A DNA stretch of 64,000 nt from SKZT01 sp964478625 (lineage in GTDB: Bacteria > Desulfobacterota > Desulfobacteria > Desulfobacterales > SKZT01). Below are positions 1-9,027 of the stretch, in pieces; the first letter of the stretch is position 1, and each line of letters begins with the position of its first letter. Made by a program: the position numbers and the translations under genes. The notes under the pieces are model-generated. The model saw only the letters and a program-made list of their open reading frames with translations, was not told where the DNA came from and ran no database searches. The DNA lies in contig CAYZJH010000008.1 of assembly GCA_964478625.1 (NCBI GenBank), positions 1-64,000 of the forward strand, in the 5' to 3' direction.

Positions 1-2
1 AA

Positions 3-554
3 AAATACCAGGATTTAAAAACCATTGAAAAGCATGCACAAATCTGCAAATCAATTGTTGAGGATTTACTTAATTTCGCAAAAAGTTTCAAGCCGTCCAG
101 AGATGTGGTAAGATTGAACCATCTGGTGGAAGATGCGGTTTTGTTTATTCTTCAACACTCTAAACTTGATGATGGAAACATTGTCAGGAGTTATGATCAA
201 AATCTTCCGCCCATGATTTTGGATGAAAAGAAAATCAGACAGGTTATCATGAATTTAATCATGAATGCTGCAGATGCGATCAAAGAAAAAGGTACCATAG
301 CGGTTTCAACCCGGTATGGGACCAGTGACGGTAAGGTTGTTCTTGAGTTTAAGGATACCGGTTGCGGCATTGAGGAGAAGAATTTACCGTGTATTTTTGA
401 TCCTTTTTTTACCACCAAACCCACAGGGGAAGGAAAGGGGTTGGGGCTTTCGGTCACATACGGTATCATCAAAAATCATGGAGGAGATATCTTTGTGGAA
501 AGCAGCCCCGGGAAAGGAACCACGGTCACCGTGGTTTTACCAATCAACAAATAA
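3..554 (+). CDS. Sensor histidine kinase, C-terminal part (NtrB-like), cut by window start
   Basis: The reading frame is open from base 3, so the gene begins before the window. The first visible stretch, with 'ICKSIVEDLLNFAK' (about bases 42-83), resembles the second helix of a HisKA dimerisation domain, so the phosphorylated His lies just upstream. The HATPase_c domain is complete: N box with 'NLIMNAADAI', G1 'DTGCGI', F box 'FDPFFTTK', G2 'GKGLGLSVTYGI'. 'FDPFFTTK' followed by a short linker is typical of NtrB-type kinases that partner sigma54 activators. The next gene starts 15 bases downstream and is such an activator, so the two probably form a cognate pair in one operon. The sensor domain is not visible, so the signal is unknown. 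Confidence 0.9.
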   Translation, partial: KYQDLKTIEKHAQICKSIVEDLLNFAKSFKPSRDVVRLNHLVEDAVLFILQHSKLDDGNIVRSYDQNLPPMILDEKKIRQVIMNLIMNAADAIKEKGTIAVSTRYGTSDGKVVLEFKDTGCGIEEKNLPCIFDPFFTTKPTGEGKGLGLSVTYGIIKNHGGDIFVESSPGKGTTVTVVLPINK

Positions 555-569
555 CCGCATAGATCTGCT

Positions 570-1964
570 ATGGACCGAAGCATATTAGTTGTTGATGACG
601 AAACTGACATGCTCCATTTGTTAAAACGGAGTCTGGAACCGGATCTGAAATGTCTGGTTACCATTGCTTCTTCGGCGGAAGAAGCTCTCAGGATTTTCAG
701 GGGTCATTTTTTTGACCTTGTGCTACTGGATATCAAAATGCCCGGAATGGACGGCCTCGCACTTTTGGAAATCATCAAAAAGGATTCTCCGGATCAGACC
801 GTCATCATGATGACGGCGTTTGGAACCATAGACTCTGCTGTTGAGGCGATGAAAAGAGGCGCCTATGATTTTATCACAAAGCCCTTTGACCATGATGCGC
901 TTTTGCTTCGGTTGGAAAAGGCTCTGGAAAGAAGTGCGTTGCTTAAAGAAAATCAAAGACTCCAGAAAGCATGCCAGGGAAATTGTGCATTTCCGGAAAT
1001 GGTCGGCAAATCCTCAGCCATGCAACGTGTTTATGAGACCATCCGGATGGTTGCCAAAAACGATCTCACGGTTTTGATCACCGGTGAATCGGGAACGGGG
1101 AAAGATCTGACCGCAAGAGCGATTCATGCTTTAAGTCCTCGAAAAGATAAACCCTGGGTTGCTGTCAATTGCCCAACGGTTCCTGAAAATATCCTGGAAA
1201 GCGAACTGTTCGGGTATAAAAAAGGCGCATTTACCCATGCCACCACCAATAAAATTGGTCTTTTTCAGGAGGCTGATAAGGGAACCATTTTTCTGGATGA
1301 AATCGGTGATGTCAGTCCTGCAATCCAAACCAAACTTCTCCGGGTTCTCCAGGAAAAGGAAATCAAACCGTTGGGAGATACCAAATCCATATATGTGAAT
1401 GTTCGAATAATTTCTTCCACCAATCAGGACCTGAAAGAAAAAATTAAACTTGGTCAGTTCAGGGAGGATTTTTATTATCGAATTAATGTATTGCCCATCG
1501 AGCTGCCCCCTCTTCGCAGGAGAAAAGAGGATATTCCCATTATTGCAAACCATTTACTTAATAAACACTGTCGGGAACTCAACAAACCGTTGAAAAAAAT
1601 ATCTCCTGAACTAATGGAGATTTTTCTCAAAAACAGGTGGGAGGGTAACATCCGTGAACTGGAAAATGTTATCCTTCAGGGTATTTTGTTTTCTACCGAT
1701 CAGGAAGTCATCAGGCCTCAGGATGTGGGAATTAAAAAAGACGTTCGATCTGAAATGACGGCAAACTTTGACATTGAGGAAAGGTCGTATAAACTGGCCA
1801 AGGAAGAGATGCTGAAAAAGTTTAATTTCCAATATATCGGCCATTATCTGAAAATGGCCGAAGGGAATGTCACTCATGCTGCAAAACTTTGTGGCCTGGA
1901 ACGTCAAGCACTTCAGCAAATCATGAGGCGTTATGCCATCAAGGCCGATTCTTTCAGATCCTGA
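570..1964 (+). CDS. Sigma54-dependent response regulator, NtrC family
   Basis: 464 residues in the classic order. A receiver (about 1-120) has the acidic pair D9/D10, phosphoacceptor D54 in 'LLDIKMPGMDG' and the conserved Lys in 'ITKPFD'. A central AAA+ sigma54-interaction domain (about 145-385) has Walker A 'GESGTGKD' and Walker B 'GTIFLDEIGD'. A C-terminal Fis-type helix-turn-helix lies around 'GNVTHAAKLCGLERQALQQI'. The sigma54-contacting loop reads 'GAFTHA' instead of the usual GAFTGA. It probably receives phosphate from the kinase immediately upstream and activates sigma54 promoters. Its targets are not evident: I found no convincing -24/-12 site in this window. The 3' end overlaps the convergent kinase gene by 11 bases. 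Confidence 0.95.
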   Translation: MDRSILVVDDETDMLHLLKRSLEPDLKCLVTIASSAEEALRIFRGHFFDLVLLDIKMPGMDGLALLEIIKKDSPDQTVIMMTAFGTIDSAVEAMKRGAYDFITKPFDHDALLLRLEKALERSALLKENQRLQKACQGNCAFPEMVGKSSAMQRVYETIRMVAKNDLTVLITGESGTGKDLTARAIHALSPRKDKPWVAVNCPTVPENILESELFGYKKGAFTHATTNKIGLFQEADKGTIFLDEIGDVSPAIQTKLLRVLQEKEIKPLGDTKSIYVNVRIISSTNQDLKEKIKLGQFREDFYYRINVLPIELPPLRRRKEDIPIIANHLLNKHCRELNKPLKKISPELMEIFLKNRWEGNIRELENVILQGILFSTDQEVIRPQDVGIKKDVRSEMTANFDIEERSYKLAKEEMLKKFNFQYIGHYLKMAEGNVTHAAKLCGLERQALQQIMRRYAIKADSFRS

Positions 1965-4815
1965 GATTCTGACAAATTGCTTTACGTGGCAATTCCAGGA
2001 TAAAAACACTTCCCTTTCCGCTTGGGTTATGTTCCGCCCAAATTTTTCCTTTATGCAACAGAATAATTTCTTTGCAGATCGCCAAACCTAACCCTCTTCC
2101 CCCGGCGCTGGTTTTTGTTCTGGTACTTTGAAAAAACGTGTTAAAGACTTGTGTGAGTTCATCATCCGGAATACCCACACCCTCATCAGCAACATGGACT
2201 CTTATAGATTCAACCGGTTCCGTAGCAGTATTGATTTTACTTTCTTCAAAGAATATGGAAATTTTTCCTCCTGAATCACCATATTCAATTGCATTGGTTA
2301 AGATAATTTCGATCATGCGGGTAATCAGCCGGTCATCAAATTCAGCTTCTGTTGATATATTGGAATAATGCACCACAATGGTAATATTTTTAATTTTTGC
2401 CTTGGGCCTGGATTCCAGCACAACTGAATCCACAATTTTTTGGATGTCGTTTTTGGCCATTTGACAGGTTATTTCACCGAGTTCGAGTTTTGAAAGATGT
2501 AAGAGATCTGTCAGAAGCCCCATGAGAGTATTGCCACACTTATTTATCTCTGAAAAATATTCATACAGTTTTTCTATGGAGGCCTTACCGCTTTGGTCGA
2601 TACCAAATCTGGAAAAACTTAAAATTCCATGCATTGGGGTTATCAGTTCATGAGACACATTGGCCAGAAATGCACTTTTGGCAATATTTGCCTGTTCAGC
2701 GGCCTCCTTTTGTTTTAACAGACTTTCCGAACGTAGGCGGTCATCGATATCCCGGATAATGCCACGAAATCCGACCGGATGTTTTTCAGCATGAAACACC
2801 GGTGACATTGAAATCTCAACAAACCGGTTGTTTCCGTTCATTGTATGAAGTTTTATATGAAAAGACTTTGCGGGCGCTTCCGTGTCAAAAACCTGTTCCA
2901 TATGTTGCTGAATGATCCGATGGTTATCCGCATCCATAAATTCTTTTATTCCGGCCTGTTGAAGTTGCTCATGAGTTGTTTCCATCAGCCTGCACAGCGC
3001 ATCGTTGAAAAAGATCAGCTTGCCCTCCAAATCCATTTCATAATAACCGTCGCCTATGGCGTCCAACACTGTTCGATACTTTTCTTCACTTTGGCGAAGG
3101 GCCTTCTCAACTTCTTTCCTTTCCTCAAGAAGATTATCCAGATCTTTTTTGATAAATCGGATAGAATCAAACACCCGGCTGAATGGATGTGAATGGGTAT
3201 AGTTATCGACTCCGTAAAACCCGTCTTTTTCCCAGTCAATATTTCCCAAAAACGATAGCAAATCATTCACATATTTTTCGGTATGGCGATCAGATGGGAA
3301 AAGTTTTGAGGTTAACTTGGTGATTGTTTTGTTTTTCATCCCTTTGGCTTTGTCTTTTGAAACCAATTCCAGTGCATGTTCCAAATTTTCGCAACCTCGC
3401 ACCTTGAATGCCAAAAATGGTTTTGTCAGATTTACCGCTGTCTGGATAAATTTATTTCTTCCGTAATAAAAGAAAATCCTGAAAGGGTATCTTTGATGGA
3501 TGTCCTGAAGTGTTTTCACATAACGCTTTCGAACCCGGGTATTTTTTATCGAGAATTGTTTTGCATCACTGATGAAATAATTAAAATTGCCCTGCATCAG
3601 GAGGGTCCGTATAACTTTTTCCCTGAGTTCGATAAGATACGGTAAATGAGACTCGTTAAGATCACCTCTTGGAATGGAGTGGATAATTTCCGAATTGATG
3701 ATTTCAAAACGAATGCTGAATCCGTCCAACTCCAACTCCCAGTCCTTTTGGGAATAGACATGGTTCACCAGTCTTTTATTGGTTATTTCTTTTTGTTTTA
3801 AGATGTCAATCGCCCTGAGTTTTGCCTCAGGATATGTTTTTGCGATTTTTAACTCGGGAATGGTTTTTAAAAGGTTCTTTTGCAAAAAAGATTGATTTGG
3901 GGTTTCAAAGGCGATGTGTCCGGTTAAGGGGTGGCTGCTTCTTAATATTTTTTTGAAAAAGCGAAAATTTGAAAAACATGATCCTTTTAGGCCTGATAAA
4001 TCATATAAATTAAAAATTTCTTTTTGTGGGCTCCGGATTTCTTCGATGATTTGCGTTTTTAAATCGTGATATTTTTGTGCCTGTTTTTCATCAATGGTTC
4101 CGTAAAAGCAAGATAAAAGGATTCTGTTTTCCAACGGTTTAAAGACGACGGATCCTTGGTGACCTAATGCAAATGAACCCCATTCAGGTTTGGAAATCAG
4201 GGGTAAATTTCTGTTCGGGCATAATTTTCCACCGGTATCATTGGCTTTTAAGCCCATTTTTTTATCACTGAAAAGAGCGTTATTTTTGAAGTTCTCCCTG
4301 TATGTATTTAGAATGTTCCAGGCTTTGTTGATGGCTCGCTCATAATTTGGGGCTAGGAGCACATCGAAATTGGTCATATGCAGCCTTTTTCCCAGCTGAA
4401 TAGTCATTTTTAAAATCAAGGGGATACTGTGAAAAATCAATGCCAGCATTTGATCCCGTTGTTTCATTTCATTGATGTAGTGGCTTCTGGCTTCAAGGCT
4501 GTAGGATCGCAAATTGGAGTAATCTTCGAGTTGCACATACCGGGAGGTTCCAAACACATCGCTAATCACTTTAGCCGTGACCATTAATGCTTCCTGGGAG
4601 TCTTTCAACACTGCATTTCCATAAGCCTCACACAACAAAATACTGTCTCCGGCAACTTTAAGCGTTAAAAAATAATCAGAACCAAAATTTATGTTGGTCC
4701 ATTCGGGCCGGGTGTAGATTGGAAGACCCGTGACAGGGCAAACTTCCTTGTTGGCCTCGTGGGCAGATAATGAGGCTTCGGATATCGGGATCGGTTTTTT
4801 GGGTTGGTAAAGCAT
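1954..4815 (-). CDS. Large PAS-containing sensor histidine kinase with triplicated N-terminal module
   Basis: 953 residues, with no transmembrane segment obvious to me, so probably cytoplasmic. The C-terminal part is a standard kinase: PAS (about 575-690, 'YRTVLDAIGDGYYEMD'), HisKA with H722 in 'NVSHELITP', then HATPase_c with N box 'ILTNAIEYGDSGG', G1 'DEGVGIPDDE' and G2 'GGRGLGLAICKEI'. The first 490 residues seem to hold three diverged copies of one unit of about 140 residues (about 26-170, 199-343, 358-490). Copies 1 and 2 share a 'CP..xLPxxxxPEW' opening, and all three share a similar beta-rich core and closing helix. I do not recognise the unit; its size and pattern loosely suggest a STAS- or SpoIIAA-like fold. 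There is no receiver domain, so the output partner must be elsewhere. It converges on the NtrC-type gene with an 11-base overlap. Confidence 0.9.
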   Translation of the reverse strand: MLYQPKKPIPISEASLSAHEANKEVCPVTGLPIYTRPEWTNINFGSDYFLTLKVAGDSILLCEAYGNAVLKDSQEALMVTAKVISDVFGTSRYVQLEDYSNLRSYSLEARSHYINEMKQRDQMLALIFHSIPLILKMTIQLGKRLHMTNFDVLLAPNYERAINKAWNILNTYRENFKNNALFSDKKMGLKANDTGGKLCPNRNLPLISKPEWGSFALGHQGSVVFKPLENRILLSCFYGTIDEKQAQKYHDLKTQIIEEIRSPQKEIFNLYDLSGLKGSCFSNFRFFKKILRSSHPLTGHIAFETPNQSFLQKNLLKTIPELKIAKTYPEAKLRAIDILKQKEITNKRLVNHVYSQKDWELELDGFSIRFEIINSEIIHSIPRGDLNESHLPYLIELREKVIRTLLMQGNFNYFISDAKQFSIKNTRVRKRYVKTLQDIHQRYPFRIFFYYGRNKFIQTAVNLTKPFLAFKVRGCENLEHALELVSKDKAKGMKNKTITKLTSKLFPSDRHTEKYVNDLLSFLGNIDWEKDGFYGVDNYTHSHPFSRVFDSIRFIKKDLDNLLEERKEVEKALRQSEEKYRTVLDAIGDGYYEMDLEGKLIFFNDALCRLMETTHEQLQQAGIKEFMDADNHRIIQQHMEQVFDTEAPAKSFHIKLHTMNGNNRFVEISMSPVFHAEKHPVGFRGIIRDIDDRLRSESLLKQKEAAEQANIAKSAFLANVSHELITPMHGILSFSRFGIDQSGKASIEKLYEYFSEINKCGNTLMGLLTDLLHLSKLELGEITCQMAKNDIQKIVDSVVLESRPKAKIKNITIVVHYSNISTEAEFDDRLITRMIEIILTNAIEYGDSGGKISIFFEESKINTATEPVESIRVHVADEGVGIPDDELTQVFNTFFQSTRTKTSAGGRGLGLAICKEIILLHKGKIWAEHNPSGKGSVFILELPRKAICQNLRI

Positions 4816-5070
4816 TCCTTGATGGTTTAACTAAGCTATTTTCTGTTGTTCATGTGATCAGATTGAAATGATCTCACACAATTGTTGAGTTTCACGATTT
4901 TTATGACAAGTGAGTTGTTAAAAATAGCAGATAGCACAAATATCAGCTGATAAAAAGGGGTTTTTAGAGTTGTGTTCATTACAAGTGCTGTATATATTAT
5001 TAAAAAAGAAAAATCATCGATCGGTTTTAGTAGCTTAGCCCAAAGCATTTGACATCACAAAGGTTCATTC

Positions 5071-5511
5071 ATGCATCAAAATAACACAGATGGATCAGGC
5101 AGGATGTTTCATTTTGAAGAGATTGAGCACACGGCTGACGTAGCTCTCAGAGTTTATGGGAAGGACATGAAGGAGCTTTTGCAAAACGCTGCGCAGGGAA
5201 TGGCCTATCTTGTGTGTGAAGAGACTTTTTTATCTGATACTTTTGACCAGGCGCTTGTCGAAATCAGGGCTGATGATGCGGAAGGACTTTTGGTGGAATG
5301 GCTCAATGAACTGGTATTTTTGGTTGAAGTCAAGTCTTTTATTTTCCAACACCTTGAGTTTCAAGCCATTTCCGAAACATATTGTAAAGCGATGCTTTTT
5401 GGAAAAATCGCCCATGAACTGAAAGTACATATCAAGGCGGTGACCTATCACAACCTGAAAATTGTCGAGACTCAAAATGGACTCGAAGCTACAGTAGTGT
5501 TTGACATTTAA
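5071..5511 (+). CDS. Archease (RtcB activator)
   Basis: 146 residues from the ATG at 5071. A shorter start at the ATG 5104 begins directly with the conserved region 'MFHFEEIEHTADVALRVYG'. The 'HTAD' signature and the conserved 'EGLLVEWLNELVFL' segment identify the archease (MTH1598/TM1083) family. Archease is a small metal-binding protein that helps RNA ligase RtcB turn over and accept GTP. The rtcB gene follows about 70 bases downstream on the same strand, the usual pairing. 'AAAGG' about 10 bases before 5071 supports the longer start, although the first 11 residues look non-conserved. Confidence 0.93.
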   Translation: MHQNNTDGSGRMFHFEEIEHTADVALRVYGKDMKELLQNAAQGMAYLVCEETFLSDTFDQALVEIRADDAEGLLVEWLNELVFLVEVKSFIFQHLEFQAISETYCKAMLFGKIAHELKVHIKAVTYHNLKIVETQNGLEATVVFDI

Positions 5512-5580
5512 CAGTGCCAATCATTCCGGTCCTTGTTTTGTTGTCAACGTCAGGTTTCAGATACAGTCGGGAGGACTCCA

Positions 5581-7032
5581 ATGATAGATACCAATAACAT
5601 AATTAAAATCAGCGACCATATTTATGAGATTCCCCAATCTTTTAGGTCCGATATGCGAGTTCCTGCGCGATTTTTTTCGGCACCGGAACTGATCAAAGAC
5701 ATTATGGGAGATCGAAGCTTAGAGCAACTTGTAAACACCGCAACACTTCCCGGTGTTTTGAAATATGCCTTGGCCATGCCGGACATTCATCAGGGATATG
5801 GTTTTCCAATCGGAGGCGTTGTGGCGACGGAACTGCCTGACGGTGTCATCTCTCCGGGCGGTGTGGGATATGATATCAACTGCGGCGTCAGGCTGTTGTC
5901 AACTAAAATTCATCGTGATGAACTTTCACCTCATATCGATCTTCTGACCGCAACCCTTTATAATAATTGCCCAAGCGGAGTCGGCAAGGGGGGGCATGTT
6001 AAATTGAAAATGGGAGATTTGGAACGGGTGGCAGAAATGGGTTCTCGGTGGGCTTTGAAAAACGGATATGCAATTGAGGAGGATCTTGAAAAAACCGAGG
6101 AAGGGGGCTGCCTTGAGGGAGCTGATGCAGGAGTTGTCAGCCGGCGGGCCTTGGAAAGAGGCCAAGGTCAACTGGGAACGCTCGGTGCTGGTAATCATTT
6201 TATTGAGGTCGATGTGGTCCTGCGTGTATTTGATGAACATGCGGCTCAACGAATCGGTTTGTTCGAAGGTCAGGTTGTTGTTCAGATTCACTGCGGCTCC
6301 AGAGGGTTCGGACATCAAATCTGTACTGATTATGTCAAGCATTTTCAGAAATGCATTAAAAAATATGACTTGAAGCTTCCCGACCGCGAGCTTGTCTGTG
6401 CACCCTTAAGCAGTGCCGAGGGAAAAGAATATCTGTCAGCCATGAAAGCAGCTGCTAATTATGCCTTTGCCAACAGGCAGGTTCTCACGGATCATATCCG
6501 GAGAAGTTTTGATGAGGCATTGGCCGGAAAAGTAAATAATCGCCATGTTTACCAGGTGTATGATATAGCCCACAATATGGCTAAGATCGAAGAACATCGG
6601 ATTGACGGCAAGAAGGTCAGGGTTTGTGTTCATCGTAAAGGTGCAACTAGAGCTTTTGGCCCTGGAAGTCCTGAAATTCCATCCGGATACCGGGATATCG
6701 GGCAGCCGGTTCTTGTTCCCGGATCCATGGGAACATCCAGCTGGGTTTTGGTTGGAACCCGGAAATCTATGGATCAGACATTCGGTTCCTGCTGTCACGG
6801 TGCAGGAAGGACCCTGAGCCGGTCTCAGGCCAAAAAGAATGTGCGAGGCACCCAACTTTTGGAACAGTTAAAGGCAAAAGGCATCCATATTCTGGCTGGA
6901 AGCATGGCCGGTTTGGCCGAAGAAGCTCCCATGGCCTACAAGGATGTCGAACGTGTTGTCGATGTGGTTCACGGTGCGGGAATTGCAACAAAAGTGGCCA
7001 GGCTTGAACCCATGGCCGTTATAAAGGGATGA
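5581..7032 (+). CDS. rtcB: RNA-splicing ligase RtcB
   Basis: 483 residues from the ATG at 5581, chosen because 'GGGAGGA' lies just upstream and family homology starts there; an in-frame upstream start at 5533 adds 16 unlikely residues. RtcB joins 2',3'-cyclic-phosphate or 3'-phosphate RNA ends to 5'-OH ends through a GMP-histidine intermediate with Mn2+. Visible signatures include 'GVGYDINCGVR' (metal Cys), 'GAGNHFIE', 'HCGSRG', 'RKGATRAFGPG' and 'CCHGAGRTLSRSQA', which holds the guanylated His. All key residues seem present, so it should be active. With archease it forms an RNA repair/ligation pair. No intron-bearing tRNA or rtcA is visible nearby, so the natural substrate cannot be inferred. 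Confidence 0.97.
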   Translation: MIDTNNIIKISDHIYEIPQSFRSDMRVPARFFSAPELIKDIMGDRSLEQLVNTATLPGVLKYALAMPDIHQGYGFPIGGVVATELPDGVISPGGVGYDINCGVRLLSTKIHRDELSPHIDLLTATLYNNCPSGVGKGGHVKLKMGDLERVAEMGSRWALKNGYAIEEDLEKTEEGGCLEGADAGVVSRRALERGQGQLGTLGAGNHFIEVDVVLRVFDEHAAQRIGLFEGQVVVQIHCGSRGFGHQICTDYVKHFQKCIKKYDLKLPDRELVCAPLSSAEGKEYLSAMKAAANYAFANRQVLTDHIRRSFDEALAGKVNNRHVYQVYDIAHNMAKIEEHRIDGKKVRVCVHRKGATRAFGPGSPEIPSGYRDIGQPVLVPGSMGTSSWVLVGTRKSMDQTFGSCCHGAGRTLSRSQAKKNVRGTQLLEQLKAKGIHILAGSMAGLAEEAPMAYKDVERVVDVVHGAGIATKVARLEPMAVIKG

Positions 7033-7070
7033 ATGCGGCAAGGGAAAAAAAGAAAATAAGATGTAAAAAT

Positions 7071-7094
7071 TCCATGATCATTGAGGATCATGGA
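7071..7094 (-). terminator. Hairpin at the end of the GspE-like operon
   Basis: A perfect 9-bp inverted repeat ('TCCATGATC' / 'GATCATGGA') with a 6-base loop. Read on the minus strand it is followed by 'ATTTTT', which fits an intrinsic terminator for the operon that ends at 7088. The TGA stop of the GspE-like gene (7090-7088) lies inside the hairpin. On the plus strand the hairpin follows rtcB by about 40 bases and is preceded by an A-rich run, so it may serve both directions. Confidence 0.6.
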
Positions 7095-8812
7095 CTGGAT
7101 GTCATCGTTACACGATTGACTTCCTCTATGCTGGTCAGGCCGCGAAGTACCTTTTTAAATCCATCATAGCGTATATTTTGGAACCTCTCCTTTTCTGCAA
7201 ATTCCATGAGTGTGATCAGAGAATGGTCCGAGTGGATCATTTTTTTTATTGCATTGTCAAAGACCAATACTTCATGAAAATTTATCTGTCCTGAATATCC
7301 GGTATCATTACAAAAACGGCATCCTTTTGCTCGATAAAGACCGGTACTTAACCCGGTATTTGTGTCAAAATATGGTTCTATTTCTTCAGTTGTGGGAAGA
7401 TATTTTTCTTTGCACTGAGGACACAGTTTTTGAGCAACGCGGATTCCAATAACCCCTATTAGCACCGGCAGGACATCACTGGACTTCAGGCCCATTTGAA
7501 ATAGCCGAAGGATGGCATGAAATGAATCATTGGCATTGATTCCCGCCACCACAAGATGACCGGTGTAAGCTGATTCAAGCAGTAAAACCGCTTCAGAATA
7601 ATTTCGAACTTCATCAATTGCCAAAAACTCCGTGCCCTGCAAAAGGCAGCATTGGACAGCAGTGATCGGATCCAGTCCGGCACTAAGGTCAACCTGTATC
7701 TGGTTGAGCCCTTCAATGCGATATTCCACTCTGCTATCCACAGTGGAAATATTCATTTTTGAAGTGTTGATATGTTTAAGTGCGGAATAAATGAATCCAG
7801 ACTTTTCAGTGCTGTGAGGCCCTGCAACCAGTATCAAGCCATAAGGTGCCGTGAAAAGGGTTGTGATTTTATCGTAATTTTTTTTTGAGAGAAAAATCTG
7901 GTCCAGGTTTTTGACCTCTTTAGACTTTGTTTGTGGGAAAACTTTTAAAACGGCTTTTTCCCCAGTGATGGTTGGTATGATTGAAAGATTTAATTCCACC
8001 CGCTGTTCGGGCAGAGGGAAATGGATCTGTCCCTGCAAAGGGCTGCCGTTTTCCTTTTCATCGATTTTGGCCAAGGTTTTCAGCCGGGAAATCAATGGAG
8101 CATGCAGCAATAAATCAAGTTGCATTCGATTTATCAGTACTCCATCGATTCGAAACCTGATCATTGTTGTATCACTCCTCGGTTCAATGTGAATTTCGCC
8201 GGCGTTTTCTTTGACGGCAAATAAAATGATACAGACCGGAAGCTCAACAATAGCCTGATTTCCGGCTACTTCAAAAAGCTTTGCAGCTGTCAGGATATCT
8301 TTTTTTTGAAAAAGGGTACTGGATGCAATTTTATTGATAAATTTTTTGAGTGGTTCCGTGAAATGATAAGCTTTACTGATGGCGATATCAATTTCTTCGG
8401 GAAGTGAAAAAACCAGGCTGACCGGAAGCCCGATTGCATTTTGTAGTTGTTGTGCAAGTTCATTGTTGGTGGGGTCGGATGTGGCCACAGTTATGGTTTT
8501 GCCTAACTGGTATATGGGAATGACTTTATATTTTTGAGCGATTTCACCAGGAATTTTTTCGACAATTTCAGGCTGAAAAATAGTCTTTTCCAGTTCGATA
8601 TAAGCAACACCCAAGGAATCCGCCCAGATTCTGCATAACTGCCCCTGCTTTAATGGTTGTTGTCTGATCAAAAATAAAAGTGCGTTAAAAGCATTTTGTT
8701 GACATGAGACAGGTAAGTTTCGGATTTCATTTTCGGTTAGAAATTCTTTTGACACAAGGTTGCTGAAAAATTTGGGATTATTGATTTCCGGCAAGAATGA
8801 TTCATTTTCCAT
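7088..8812 (-). CDS. GspE/PilB-family protein with degenerate ATPase motifs
   Basis: 574 residues from the ATG at 8812; an upstream in-frame TTG at 8845 is less likely. An N-terminal GspE-N/MshEN-like domain (about 50-150, 'KYKVIPIYQLGKTITVATSD') is followed by a type II secretion/type IV pilus ATPase fold. The catalytic motifs are eroded. The Walker A position reads 'GPHSTEKS' instead of GPTGSGKS (two glycines lost, Lys kept). The Walker B region is 'FLAIDEVRN'. The Asp box and Arg residues are replaced ('DSRVEY', 'AVQCCLLQGTEF'), and the His box is 'INANDS' instead of LHTND. The tetracysteine zinc site is kept ('CPQC', then 'CRFCNDTG'). It ends an operon with two response-regulator genes, and no pilin, PilC or secretin gene is nearby. 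It may be a c-di-GMP- or nucleotide-binding regulatory protein rather than a motor (inference). Confidence 0.85.
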   Translation of the reverse strand: MENESFLPEINNPKFFSNLVSKEFLTENEIRNLPVSCQQNAFNALLFLIRQQPLKQGQLCRIWADSLGVAYIELEKTIFQPEIVEKIPGEIAQKYKVIPIYQLGKTITVATSDPTNNELAQQLQNAIGLPVSLVFSLPEEIDIAISKAYHFTEPLKKFINKIASSTLFQKKDILTAAKLFEVAGNQAIVELPVCIILFAVKENAGEIHIEPRSDTTMIRFRIDGVLINRMQLDLLLHAPLISRLKTLAKIDEKENGSPLQGQIHFPLPEQRVELNLSIIPTITGEKAVLKVFPQTKSKEVKNLDQIFLSKKNYDKITTLFTAPYGLILVAGPHSTEKSGFIYSALKHINTSKMNISTVDSRVEYRIEGLNQIQVDLSAGLDPITAVQCCLLQGTEFLAIDEVRNYSEAVLLLESAYTGHLVVAGINANDSFHAILRLFQMGLKSSDVLPVLIGVIGIRVAQKLCPQCKEKYLPTTEEIEPYFDTNTGLSTGLYRAKGCRFCNDTGYSGQINFHEVLVFDNAIKKMIHSDHSLITLMEFAEKERFQNIRYDGFKKVLRGLTSIEEVNRVTMTSSP

Positions 8813-8957
8813 CTCTTTTTGCCTTTCTCTTACGGATGCCTTCAATCATGATCTCATTAATCCTGTCCTGAGAAAGCTCAACATTTTCCTTCCTGCCGAG
8901 TTTTTCATCTTCTTTAATTTCCGATAACATTTGCTTTAGATCGAATTTTTCTCCCAT
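8802..8957 (-). CDS. Small charged protein of unknown function
   Basis: 51 residues from the ATG at 8957, preceded at good spacing by 'GGGGA'. A TTG at 9017 would add 20 residues but lacks a clear ribosome site. The sequence is highly charged and predicted helical ('QMLSEIKEDEKLGRK', 'EIMIEGIRKRKAKRDG'), with no recognised motif. Its stop codon overlaps the start of the GspE-like gene by 11 bases, so the two are probably translationally coupled. A short helical partner or adaptor for the GspE-like protein or the response regulator upstream is a guess. Confidence 0.6.
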   Translation of the reverse strand: MGEKFDLKQMLSEIKEDEKLGRKENVELSQDRINEIMIEGIRKRKAKRDGK

Positions 8958-9027
8958 AAGATTTCCCCATCCAATTTCGGAAAATTTATTTGAACCTTTT
9001 CTGTCAAACGATTCCAAAACTTTTGGA

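Noticed and set aside
4836..5048. Minus-strand 70-codon open frame upstream of the PAS kinase
   Set aside because: AT-rich, poor ribosome site, no motif; it lies in the spacer between the kinase and archease genes.
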